From NCBI GenBank assembly GCA_947498325.1, contig CANMKE010000004.1, positions 186,001 to 250,000 on the forward strand: a DNA stretch of 64,000 bases. The letters run 5' to 3'. Positions within the stretch are counted from its first letter, which is position 1, and every line of letters begins with the position of its first letter. Shown here one piece after another: positions 56,406 to 64,000 of this stretch. Source of the DNA: an uncultured Persicobacter sp. GTDB taxonomy: Bacteria > Bacteroidota > Bacteroidia > Cytophagales > Cyclobacteriaceae. The notes beneath the pieces were generated by a model. It was given only the letters and a program-made list of their open reading frames with translations. It ran no database searches and was not told where the DNA came from. The position numbers and the translations under genes were made by a program.

Positions 56406-56990
56406 TTACCACGACAACACCAAGGCCGTCCAAATTGCCAAAGGAACCACCGTCCCCAGAACAACCTCAGTCGTTCGCGCATTACGATAAGCACGCTCCT
56501 GCGACTGTTGCGCGGCAAGCTGCGCATTTTGGGCATCGATCTCCTGCTGACGCGCAGTGAAATACTGATTTAATTTTTTCTTATAGGCTTTTGCTTCCTG
56601 ATTCGATGGGTAATCCACCAAATAGGTGTCGATATCCGACTGCGACTGCTCATATTCACCAATATGGTAAAGGGCAATTCCCCGAAGGAAAAATACCTCT
56701 TTTTTATAAGGCTGACGTTCGGCCACATAATCGAGGTCTTCAATTGCCCCCTCGAAATCCCCAACCTGCAAGCGCGTCGCGCCCCGATCAAGGTGAATTG
56801 CCGTATAGTAAGGCATAATTTCAATTGCCTTGGAAAAAGAAGCGATCGCCTCTTTATATTTTTTTTCCTTCGCCAGCTCACGACCTTCTTGGTGATACTG
56901 CTGATATTCTTCCACACCCTGCGCAAAAGCCACACTCACACACAGTAGCGTCAGGAAGAAAGTAATCGCAATATTTTTACCTTGTTTCAT
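56406..56990 (-). CDS. Exported TPR protein with C-terminal TM
   Basis: 194 aa from ATG 56990; the longer frame to 57035 lies before the signal. Signal peptide MKQGKNIAITFFLTLLCVSVAFAQ. Two to three TPR units (REGRELAKEKKYKEAIASFSKAIEIMP, HLDRGATRLQVGDFEGAIEDLDYVAE, FFLRGIALYHIGEYEQSQSDIDTYLV). A Gln-rich linker leads to a C-terminal hydrophobic segment (LGTVVPLAIWTALVLSW). Envelope scaffold; partners unknown. Confidence 0.85.
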   Translation of the reverse strand: MKQGKNIAITFFLTLLCVSVAFAQGVEEYQQYHQEGRELAKEKKYKEAIASFSKAIEIMPYYTAIHLDRGATRLQVGDFEGAIEDLDYVAERQPYKKEVFFLRGIALYHIGEYEQSQSDIDTYLVDYPSNQEAKAYKKKLNQYFTARQQEIDAQNAQLAAQQSQERAYRNARTTEVVLGTVVPLAIWTALVLSW

Positions 56991-57048
56991 TGGTCTTCTA
57001 CTATATTTACCTTTAAACAACAAAAATCTTACCATAATATCTAACCAA

Positions 57049-57669
57049 ATGGCTAAAAAAATATCCTACATTGTACTATCGATAGTCGTTATTGGTATTT
57101 TACTGTATAGCTTTCAGCCCTCAGATCAATTTAAGTTACCTGAGCACTATCTTGAATTAGTTCAGCAGCACCGAAAAAATCAAAATAATTTTTTCAGAAC
57201 CAATAAAAGCTCCCCTCTTTCTATTAACGCAAAAAAGGCGTTTCAGGGCTTAAAATATTTTGATATCGACCCCAGCTTCAGGGGCATTTGCCGCCTTGAA
57301 CACACCCCCAATGCCGCAATCATGAGGCTCAACACCTCCTCGGGAAAAATCAAGGAATACAAGCCTTACGCAACGTTACACTTCAAACTATCGGGCAAAG
57401 AACTACAACTACTCGCGCTTCAGCCCCTCACGCACCCCGACATGCTTTTTGTTCCGTTTACCGACCAAACCACAGGCTTCGACACCTATGGCGCCGGCCG
57501 ATACCTCGAACTCCCCATGCCGGATGGCGATCAGATGGTGCTTGACTTCAACTATGCCTTTAATCCCTACTGCGCATTTTCCGATGGATACTCCTGCCCT
57601 CAGCCCCCCCAGGAAAATTTTCTGAATCTTAAAATTACCGCAGGAGAAAAAAGCCCAAAAAAGCATTAA
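57049..57669 (+). CDS. DUF1684 domain protein
   Basis: 206 aa. N-terminal TM anchor (YIVLSIVVIGILLYSF). DUF1684 blocks: HRKNQNNFFRTNKSSPLS…, GAGRYLELPM, LDFNYAFNPYCAFSDGYSCPQPPQENFLNL with the conserved YSCP cysteine. Periplasm-facing; function unknown. Confidence 0.92.
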   Translation: MAKKISYIVLSIVVIGILLYSFQPSDQFKLPEHYLELVQQHRKNQNNFFRTNKSSPLSINAKKAFQGLKYFDIDPSFRGICRLEHTPNAAIMRLNTSSGKIKEYKPYATLHFKLSGKELQLLALQPLTHPDMLFVPFTDQTTGFDTYGAGRYLELPMPDGDQMVLDFNYAFNPYCAFSDGYSCPQPPQENFLNLKITAGEKSPKKH

Positions 57670-57779
57670 CCAAGCTGATTTCCACAAAAACAGCCCGCCA
57701 ATTCCCGAAAAATAGGCGTCAGAAATATTCTTCCAAAGAAAAAACGGCGCTTCACATTATTAATAACGGCGGAATCTAT

Positions 57780-57787
57780 TAATTTTG
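57780..57787 (+). promoter_or_regulatory. pheT promoter -7 element
   Basis: TAATTTTG, an exact match, 37 bp before the ATG at 57825. Confidence 0.45.
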
Positions 57788-57824
57788 TTCTCAAGTACAT
57801 CTATATATAGAAGAGCATTTTCTT

Positions 57825-60230
57825 ATGAAAATATCAGTTAACTGGCTAAAAGAATATATCAATATAAATCTTGCTACGGAAGCTTTGGGCGATGCCCTTA
57901 CTGCTGGTGGCTTGGAAGTTGAAGGTTTGGAGACTATTGAATCCGTAAAGGGTGGTCTTCAAGGCGTTGTCATTGGTGAAGTTTTGACTTGTGAGAAGCA
58001 CCCAGGTGCCGACAAGCTTAACAAAACAACGGTAGATTTAGGCGATGGGAACATTGCCCCAATCGTATGTGGAGCGCCAAATGTGGCGGCAGGCCAAAAG
58101 GTTGTGGTGGCAACAGTAGGTACCACTTTATACCCTGACGGTGGCGAAGGCTTCAAAATCAAAAAAGCAAAAATCCGTGGTGAAGTTTCCATGGGGATGA
58201 TCTGTGCCGAGGACGAACTGGGCTTGGGCGTATCGCATGACGGCATTATGGTTTTAACCACCGACCTGCCTAATGGAACACCTGCTGCGGACTATTTTAA
58301 GCTGAAAAGCGAAGAGGTTTTCGAAATTGGACTGACACCAAACCGCGCAGATGCGGCTTCGCATGTTGGTACTGCCCGCGACATCGTTGCCCTTACAGGA
58401 GAAACCTTGCGCATGCCTAATATCGAGGCTTTCAAAATCGACAACCACGACCTCCCAATGGAAGTGATCGTTGAAGATCAAGCAGCTTGCCCTCGATACA
58501 GCGGATTGACCATCTCTGGAGTAACGGTTAAAGAATCACCAGAGTGGTTGAAAACCCGCCTGACTTCTATTGGCCTTGCACCGATTAACAATATTGTGGA
58601 TGTAACCAACTTCGTATTACACGAGCTGGGGCAGCCATTGCATGCTTTTGATGCCGCTGAGGTTACTGGTAACAAAGTTATTGTTAAGAAAATGGTCGAA
58701 GGCACCGAGTTCATCACCTTGGATGGTGAAACCCGCAAGCTTTCTGCTCAGGATCTGATGATCGCCAATGAAACAGCACCAATGTGTATCGCAGGGGTAT
58801 TTGGTGGCGCACAATCAGGCGTTTCTGATAACACTACGAACATCTTCCTTGAGAGTGCTTACTTCAGCCCTGACTCCGTGCGAAAAACAGCACAGCGTCA
58901 TACCCTGAAAACAGATGCCTCTTTCCGATTTGAGCGCGGAACAGATCCTAACATGACTGTTTTTGCACTGAAACGCGCAGCATTGCTGATTCAGGAAGTT
59001 GCTGGGGGAAGTATCAGCTCTGAAATTACAGACATTTACCCTGAGCCAATTCAGGATTTTGTAATTCCTGTAACTTACGCTTACATCAATAAGCTTATCG
59101 GTATTGAAATTCCTAAAGAGCGCATTCAAAAAATCCTGACCGATTTGGAGATCAAGTTGGAGGCACTCACGGAGGAAGGCTTCACGGCAATCGTTCCACC
59201 ATACCGAGTAGATGTTACCCGCCCTGCAGATATCGTAGAAGAGGTTTTACGGATCTACGGTTTGGATAATATCCCGCTTGATGATTTCTCTGGCGCAGAC
59301 TATCTGGCTGATTTCCCTATTAAGGACAAGCAAAATAACGAACGTAAAGTTGCTGAAATCCTAAGTGCGAATGGTTTCTTTGAGATCATGACCAACTCCA
59401 TCACCAATTCCAACTACACCGCAGAGGTTAAGCCTGAGGAGCAGGTAAAAATCTTGAATTACCTCAGTGAGGATTTAGATGTGATGCGTCAGCAAATGGT
59501 TTTCAACTTTTTGGAAGTGGTGGCTCGCAACAGCAACCGCCAGCAAAAAGACCTGAAGATTTATGAGTTTGGAAATACCTACTTCAAAAAAGAAGAAGGT
59601 TATACCCAAAACAGCCGCTTGGCCATGGCCATGACGGGTAACTTTGAGGCTGAAAACTGGGTAGCCAGCAGCCGAGCGGTAACTTTCCATGATTTGGCAT
59701 CGCACCTGACGAAAATTTTGGAGATGTTCAACATCACCAAAGTAAAAACAGAGCAGTTCAGCAACGATATTTTTGCTTATGGCTTAACCGTAGGTACAAG
59801 AAAGCAAGCATTGGGCTATATTGGCCTGGTGGATCCTGCCTTGGCCAAACAGTTTAATATCAAAGAGGAAGTTTTCTTTGCTGATTTGGATTGGGATGCG
59901 ATCATGGAACTGATCAGCAACGACATCGTTTTCGAAGCTGTTTCAAAATTCCCTGCCGTACGCCGCGACCTTTCGTTGGTCATCGACCAATCGGTGAGCT
60001 TCTCCCAAATTATGGAAGTAGCCAAGAAAAGCAGCAATAATTTGATCACCAACATCAATTGTTTTGATGTTTATGAAGGAGATAAAATTGAGGCTGGAAA
60101 GAAAGCTTACGCGCTGTCTTTCACCCTACAAGACAAAAATAAGACCCTTAACGACAAGGTCATTGATAAAACAATGAACAAATTGCAGGTCAATTTTGAA
60201 AAACAATTAGGAGCGGTGATCCGTAAATAA
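57825..60230 (+). CDS. pheT: Phenylalanyl-tRNA synthetase beta subunit
   Basis: 801 aa, usual beta length. The EMAP-like tRNA-binding region (about 40-150: GVVIGEVLTCEKHPGADKL…, IVCGAPNVAAGQKVV) is followed by B3/B4 (…RYSGLTISGVTVKESPEWLKTRL…, NNIVDVTNFVLHELGQPLHAFD). Then come the B5 and catalytic-fold parts and the C-terminal FDX-ACB anticodon domain (…FPAVRRDLSLVIDQSVSFSQIMEVAKKSS…, DVYEGDKIEAGKKAYALSFTLQD). pheS is not adjacent, common in this phylum. Confidence 0.98.
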   Translation: MKISVNWLKEYININLATEALGDALTAGGLEVEGLETIESVKGGLQGVVIGEVLTCEKHPGADKLNKTTVDLGDGNIAPIVCGAPNVAAGQKVVVATVGTTLYPDGGEGFKIKKAKIRGEVSMGMICAEDELGLGVSHDGIMVLTTDLPNGTPAADYFKLKSEEVFEIGLTPNRADAASHVGTARDIVALTGETLRMPNIEAFKIDNHDLPMEVIVEDQAACPRYSGLTISGVTVKESPEWLKTRLTSIGLAPINNIVDVTNFVLHELGQPLHAFDAAEVTGNKVIVKKMVEGTEFITLDGETRKLSAQDLMIANETAPMCIAGVFGGAQSGVSDNTTNIFLESAYFSPDSVRKTAQRHTLKTDASFRFERGTDPNMTVFALKRAALLIQEVAGGSISSEITDIYPEPIQDFVIPVTYAYINKLIGIEIPKERIQKILTDLEIKLEALTEEGFTAIVPPYRVDVTRPADIVEEVLRIYGLDNIPLDDFSGADYLADFPIKDKQNNERKVAEILSANGFFEIMTNSITNSNYTAEVKPEEQVKILNYLSEDLDVMRQQMVFNFLEVVARNSNRQQKDLKIYEFGNTYFKKEEGYTQNSRLAMAMTGNFEAENWVASSRAVTFHDLASHLTKILEMFNITKVKTEQFSNDIFAYGLTVGTRKQALGYIGLVDPALAKQFNIKEEVFFADLDWDAIMELISNDIVFEAVSKFPAVRRDLSLVIDQSVSFSQIMEVAKKSSNNLITNINCFDVYEGDKIEAGKKAYALSFTLQDKNKTLNDKVIDKTMNKLQVNFEKQLGAVIRK

Positions 60231-60256
60231 AGCCTGTTTTAAAAGAAATTATTTTC

Positions 60257-60288
60257 AAGCAGTAGCCTATTTTTTTTCGCTACTGCTT
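60257..60288 (+). terminator. Hairpin after pheT
   Basis: AAGCAGTAGC / GCTACTGCTT (10 bp) with a T-rich loop; tail lacks a good T-run. Confidence 0.6.
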
Positions 60289-60407
60289 TGAATTACCTTT
60301 AATGTTTCTGTATTTTTAGAAACAGAAATATAATCTTCGGATTATTACATTATAATTAATTCATAAATCTGAAATCTCCGTCTTAACTGCTGACTGGTAA
60401 TCCACAT

Positions 60408-60704
60408 ATGTTGAACAAAAAGATTCATAGTGACCTCCAAGCCATGGAGCGAAAAGTGAGACTCTTACTCGCAGAACATCAACAACTCAAACAAGAGGTG
60501 TCGGAACTGCGTGCGGAAAATCATACGCTTCAACAGGCGGTACAAGCTAAGGATGAGCAGATTTCCGATTTCAAAAACCAAATAAATATAAGTACAATTG
60601 CAGGTAACCTAAAGGATGGTGTTTTGGATACATCTGGCCTGAAAGTACTGATAGATGAATATATTTCGGAACTGGATAAGTGCGTAACGCATTTAAGCAA
60701 ATAA
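60408..60704 (+). CDS. Coiled-coil protein preceding zapA (ZapB-like)
   Basis: 98 aa, ATG 60408. Almost all heptad-type coiled coil (AMERKVRLLLAEHQQLKQEVSELRAENHTLQQ). The ending resembles a small adaptor (…DTSGLKVLIDEYISELDKCVTHLSK). Position two bases before zapA is conserved in many Bacteroidota. A role in Z-ring organisation, analogous to ZapB, is inference. Confidence 0.75.
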   Translation: MLNKKIHSDLQAMERKVRLLLAEHQQLKQEVSELRAENHTLQQAVQAKDEQISDFKNQINISTIAGNLKDGVLDTSGLKVLIDEYISELDKCVTHLSK

Positions 60705-60706
60705 TT

Positions 60707-60979
60707 ATGGGGGACTTATCGATCAAAATTAAAATCGCTGACCGAGAATACCCTATGAGGGTCGCCGAGAGCGACGTAAATAAGGTTCAGAAGGTTGCGG
60801 AGCTTATCAACAACCAGATCAACGATTACCGCAGCAAATACCGCTGCGATGACCGCCAGGATCTTTTAGCAATGGTTGTTTTTGATGCTTTAATGAACCA
60901 AGTTGAAAGTCATGAGTACGAAAGTACCATCGACCAAAAGGTAAGCTTCCTAAACGAACTACTGGACAATAACTTATGA
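60707..60979 (+). CDS. zapA: Cell division protein ZapA
   Basis: 90 aa from ATG 60707; the longer frame at 60680 overlaps the previous gene. LSIKIKIADREYPMRVAESDVNKVQKVAELINNQINDY and the helix MNQVESHEYESTIDQKVSFL are ZapA. Binds FtsZ and stabilises protofilaments. Co-transcribed with the coiled-coil gene and probably rny. Confidence 0.92.
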   Translation: MGDLSIKIKIADREYPMRVAESDVNKVQKVAELINNQINDYRSKYRCDDRQDLLAMVVFDALMNQVESHEYESTIDQKVSFLNELLDNNL

Positions 60980-61083
60980 TCAGACAAAACTGACCACGAC
61001 ATATATATTTTTTTTCAGCACTCACAAGCCAAGAACCCTATCCCTCATCACCCAACCATTAGAGCTGCTAAAACGATACGCTA

Positions 61084-62649
61084 ATGGAAACTTTCATTTA
61101 CGTTGCGATCACGGCGATCGTAGCACTTGGTATCGGTGTTTTTATCGGGCGTAGTATGCTTTTGAAATTCTTCCAAGCTCAGGAGCGGGAAGCACATCAG
61201 AATGCAGAGCGCATCGTCAAAGACGCCAAAATTGAAGGAGATTCAATTAAGAATACCAAAATTTTAGAGGCTAAAGAAAAAGTCTTGAGCATTAAGGCGG
61301 ACTGTGACAAGGAAGTCAACAAGCGCAAGAATCAAATTAATGTCATTGAGAACCGCATCAAACAAAAAGAATCCACTTTAAACAAACAGATTGAAGTGGG
61401 TAAAAAGAAAGATGCGGAACTGAACAGAATCAAGAAACAACTTGACAATGAACTTCAGTTGATCGACGACAAAAAAGCAGTTGTTGAAGCTGAACGAAGC
61501 AAGCAAATTGAGCTTTTGGAGCAAATTGCAAGCCTTTCAGCCGAAGACGCGAAAAAGCAGCTGATCAAACAAATCGAAGACGAAGCCCGAACTGCTGCAT
61601 CTGCACAGGCGAAGGACATCGTTGACGAGGCGAAAATGACCGCTAACAAAGAAGCCAAAAAGATTGTCATTCAAACTATTCAGCGTACTGCCACTGAGCA
61701 TGCGATTGAAAACTGTGTATCGGTATTTAATATCGAAAGCGATGACATCAAAGGAAAGATTATTGGCCGTGAAGGTCGAAATATCCGTACTTTGGAAGCC
61801 GCAACAGGCGTGGAAATCATTGTTGATGATACCCCTGAGGCGATTATCATTTCAGGTTTCGATCCTGTACGTCGTGAGGTTGCTCGTTTGTCGTTGCACC
61901 GATTGGTTGCTGATGGACGTATTCACCCTGCACGTATTGAGGAGGTTGTTGCCAAAACAACCAAAAATATTGAAGAAGAGATTGTTGAAATCGGAGAGCG
62001 TACCTGTATTGATTTAGGGATTCACGGTCTTCACCCAGAGCTGATCAAATTGGTTGGACGCATGCGCTTCCGTTCCTCTTATGGTCAGAACCTGTTACAG
62101 CACTCTCGCGAGGTGGCTAAACTTTGTGCTACATTGGCATCAGAGCTTGGCTTGAACTCGAAAATGGCAAAACGTGCTGGATTGCTGCATGATATTGGTA
62201 AGGTATGGCCTGAAGAGCCAGAATTGCCACACGCAGTGTTAGGTGCTGAATTGGCCAAGAAATACAAGGAACACCCAGATGTTGTGAATGCCATTGGTGC
62301 TCACCACGATGAAATGGAGATGACCACCATGATTGCGCCAATCATTCAGGCGTGTGATGCCGTTTCTGGCTCTCGTCCTGGTGCTCGCCGCGAAGTCATG
62401 GAGTCGTATATCAAGCGTCTGAAAGACATGGAAGCATTGGCGATGAGCTTTGAAGGCGTCAATAAATGTTTCGCTATTCAGGCGGGTCGTGAATTGCGCG
62501 TGTTGGTAGATTCTGAATCAGTAACTGATGATCACGCAGGATCATTGTCATATCAGATTTCTCAGAAAATTGAGAAAGATATGCAATACCCAGGTCAGAT
62601 TAAGGTAACTGTTATCCGAGAAATGAGATCTGTAGCCTACGCAAAATAG
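61084..62649 (+). CDS. rny: Ribonuclease Y
   Basis: 521 aa. N-terminal TM ([23 protein letters not shown]), then a long coiled coil (about 35-190). KH domain near 215-280 ([31 protein letters not shown]). HD domain near 335-430 ([37 protein letters not shown]). Membrane-bound endoribonuclease starting mRNA decay. Confidence 0.97.
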   Translation: METFIYVAITAIVALGIGVFIGRSMLLKFFQAQEREAHQNAERIVKDAKIEGDSIKNTKILEAKEKVLSIKADCDKEVNKRKNQINVIENRIKQKESTLNKQIEVGKKKDAELNRIKKQLDNELQLIDDKKAVVEAERSKQIELLEQIASLSAEDAKKQLIKQIEDEARTAASAQAKDIVDEAKMTANKEAKKIVIQTIQRTATEHAIENCVSVFNIESDDIKGKIIGREGRNIRTLEAATGVEIIVDDTPEAIIISGFDPVRREVARLSLHRLVADGRIHPARIEEVVAKTTKNIEEEIVEIGERTCIDLGIHGLHPELIKLVGRMRFRSSYGQNLLQHSREVAKLCATLASELGLNSKMAKRAGLLHDIGKVWPEEPELPHAVLGAELAKKYKEHPDVVNAIGAHHDEMEMTTMIAPIIQACDAVSGSRPGARREVMESYIKRLKDMEALAMSFEGVNKCFAIQAGRELRVLVDSESVTDDHAGSLSYQISQKIEKDMQYPGQIKVTVIREMRSVAYAK

Positions 62650-62667
62650 GCCAAGTATAAACACCTT

Positions 62668-62705
62668 AAATCCCCTTTAGCGAAATGCTGAAGGGGATTT
62701 TTTTT
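62668..62705 (+). terminator. rny terminator
   Basis: AAATCCCCTT / AAGGGGATTT stem followed by TTTTT. Confidence 0.9.
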
Positions 62706-62746
62706 GGCTAAATATGGCAAGGCTACCACAGCGAAAAATCAGGCAC

Positions 62747-62777
62747 AAAAAAAAGCCATTTCAAATGAAATGGCCTT
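62747..62777 (-). terminator. sucD terminator
   Basis: GGCCATTTCA / TGAAATGGC stem followed by eight T on the minus strand. Confidence 0.9.
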
Positions 62778-62802
62778 AATCTTAAACTTAATATATGACT
62801 TC

Positions 62803-63687
62803 TTAAACTTCTTCTTTTGAAAGCGCCTCAACAACCACTGCACCAATATCTGCAGGTGATTGTACCACTGAAATACCACATTCAGCCATAATGCGCATTT
62901 TTGCTTCTGCGGTATCATCAGCCCCACCGATAATCGCGCCAGCATGTCCCATACGCTTACCTTTTGGTGCGGTCTGCCCTGCAATAAAACCTACCACAGG
63001 CTTTGGATTACCTTGCGCCTGAATCCAACGAGCGGCTTCTGCTTCATAGTTTCCACCAATCTCACCGATCATCACAATAGCGTCAGTTTCCGGGTCGTTC
63101 ATCAGTAACTCCACAGCCTCTTTGGTTGATGTTCCGATGATCGGGTCACCACCAATACCGATTGCTGTTGAGATACCCATACCTGCTTTCACTATTTGGT
63201 CTGCCGCTTCGTAGGTCAAGGTTCCTGATTTTGAAACCAAGCCAATACGTCCTTTCTTGAAAATAAAGCCAGGCATAATTCCTACTTTAGCTTCCTCAGG
63301 TGTAATAACTCCTGGGCAGTTTGGCCCGATCAAAGTCGCACCTTTTTCTTTCACATAAGCTTTTGCCGCCTGCATGTCCAATACAGGAATTCCCTCTGTA
63401 ATACAAATGATTACCCCGATACCTGCTGCTGTAGCCTCCATAATTGCATCTGCTGCAAATGCTGGGGGCACAAAAATAATGGATACATCCGCACTGGTTG
63501 CATCCACAGCTTCTTGAACGGTATTAAAAACGGGTCTCTCAAGGTGTGTGCTTCCTCCTTTTCCTGGGGTTACGCCGGCCACCACATTGGTGCCGTATTC
63601 AATCATCTGACCAGCATGGAAACTACCTTCTGTGCCAGTGAAGCCTTGTACTACTATTTTTGAGTTTTTATTTACAAGTACACTCAT
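62803..63687 (-). CDS. sucD: Succinyl-CoA synthetase alpha subunit
   Basis: 294 aa from ATG 63687; the frame continues to 63759 without family support. [35 protein letters not shown] (CoA-binding), [20 protein letters not shown], and the phosphohistidine block [18 protein letters not shown]-forming ligase of the TCA cycle. sucC is not adjacent. Confidence 0.98.
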   Translation of the reverse strand: MSVLVNKNSKIVVQGFTGTEGSFHAGQMIEYGTNVVAGVTPGKGGSTHLERPVFNTVQEAVDATSADVSIIFVPPAFAADAIMEATAAGIGVIICITEGIPVLDMQAAKAYVKEKGATLIGPNCPGVITPEEAKVGIMPGFIFKKGRIGLVSKSGTLTYEAADQIVKAGMGISTAIGIGGDPIIGTSTKEAVELLMNDPETDAIVMIGEIGGNYEAEAARWIQAQGNPKPVVGFIAGQTAPKGKRMGHAGAIIGGADDTAEAKMRIMAECGISVVQSPADIGAVVVEALSKEEV

Positions 63688-63885
63688 GAGTTTATATTTT
63701 TTAGTTTGATGTCGATATTTGAACAAGTTAAAACCACTGTAAAAAGCGGCGACCTGCACAATCTTATAGTAAGTTAAAAGATTAATTCAATAATTAAAAG
63801 AAATATAAAGCTATGAGGGATCCTTATCATCATCAAATCATCTGTTATAAATAGACAACGTCAAGCAGAAAGGTTTTAAATAAAA

Positions 63886-63913
63886 CAAAAGGCTACCCAA
63901 AAATTGAGTAGCC
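63886..63913 (-). terminator. Terminator of the porin-like gene
   Basis: GGGCTAC / GTAGCC stem around a TTTTTGG loop, followed by TTTTG on the minus strand. Confidence 0.8.
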
Positions 63914-63941
63914 CATTGAATTACAAGATGTAATAAATGAC

Positions 63942-64000
63942 TTAGAATCGGAATTGCATCTGGGTAATGAAAAGTCCTTTGCTTGAATCAAGCTCCATGT
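63942..64000 (-). CDS. C-terminal end of a porin-like protein (truncated by window edge)
   Basis: The last 18 codons visible end …GLFITQMQFRF then TAA. A final beta-strand with terminal Phe is typical of outer-membrane barrels and is common in Bacteroidota porins. Only this fragment is in the window. Confidence 0.4.
   Translation of the reverse strand, partial: MELDSSKGLFITQMQFRF

Noticed and set aside
60980-61083. 6S RNA downstream of zapA, as in Proteobacteria
   Set aside because: Only about 100 bp, AT-rich, with no long closing stem and central bubble.

Overview
The window looks like an ordinary chromosomal segment of a Bacteroidota bacterium, probably from the Cytophagales side. Reasons: upstream sites matching the Bacteroidota sigma-factor -7 element TAnnTTTG; a giant secreted M43 metalloprotease ending in a type IX secretion (T9SS) type A sorting domain; a CarboxypepD_reg/beta-barrel outer-membrane protein; DUF349, DUF1460, DUF2795, DUF3108 and DUF4350 families; and a tmRNA whose tag ends in AMAA. 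There are no rRNA genes, CRISPR arrays, recognisable transposases or phage genes. || Layout. 1-2000: N-terminus of a membrane sensor-like protein (minus), a gap, a basic Arg/Asn/Gly repeat protein with 120-bp tandem DNA repeats, and tRNA-Ala(UGC). 2200-4800: codB (cytosine permease) behind an unusual phosphoribosyltransferase-like gene, with a terminator/anti-terminator pair in the leader. 4800-5616 is a G-poor non-coding stretch before a 6-TM GAF/coiled-coil protein. 7223-13020: a YceI-like protein and the M43 protease. 13266-13384: an inverted-repeat-bounded element and a tiny secreted-ORF remnant. 13761-14163: tmRNA (ssrA). 14238-22078: a DUF2807 lipoprotein and the MoxR/DUF58/DUF4350/DUF4129/SpoIIM/RDD membrane cluster. 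22185-30392: dnaX (with an A11 slippage site), an LRR protein, guaA, a TPR/periplasmic-binding protein and hemL. 30764-37131: outer-membrane and envelope proteins, a Crp/Fnr regulator and a GNAT acetyltransferase. 37202-40269 (minus): response regulator, histidine kinase, RluA-type pseudouridine synthase and LMW phosphatase. 40387-47501: DUF3108, PF10023 aminopeptidase, recA, a MacB/FtsX permease, queA, ispD, DUF2795. 47658-51618: a peptidoglycan-recycling group (DUF1460 amidase, AmpG-like permease, murQ, BadF-type sugar kinase). 51786-64000: DUF349 protein, ettA, rpsT, radC, TPR, DUF1684, pheT, a coiled-coil protein with zapA, rny, sucD, and the last residues of a porin-like protein. || Most genes are housekeeping. 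The items most worth a second look are the dnaX A11 run with stops directly after it in both shifted frames; the attenuator-like leader before the PRTase/codB pair and that PRTase itself; the repeat protein; the inverted-repeat element at 13266-13384; the clustered hairpins before ispD; and the possible leaderless starts of guaA and dnaX. No wholly new multi-gene system is convincingly visible.
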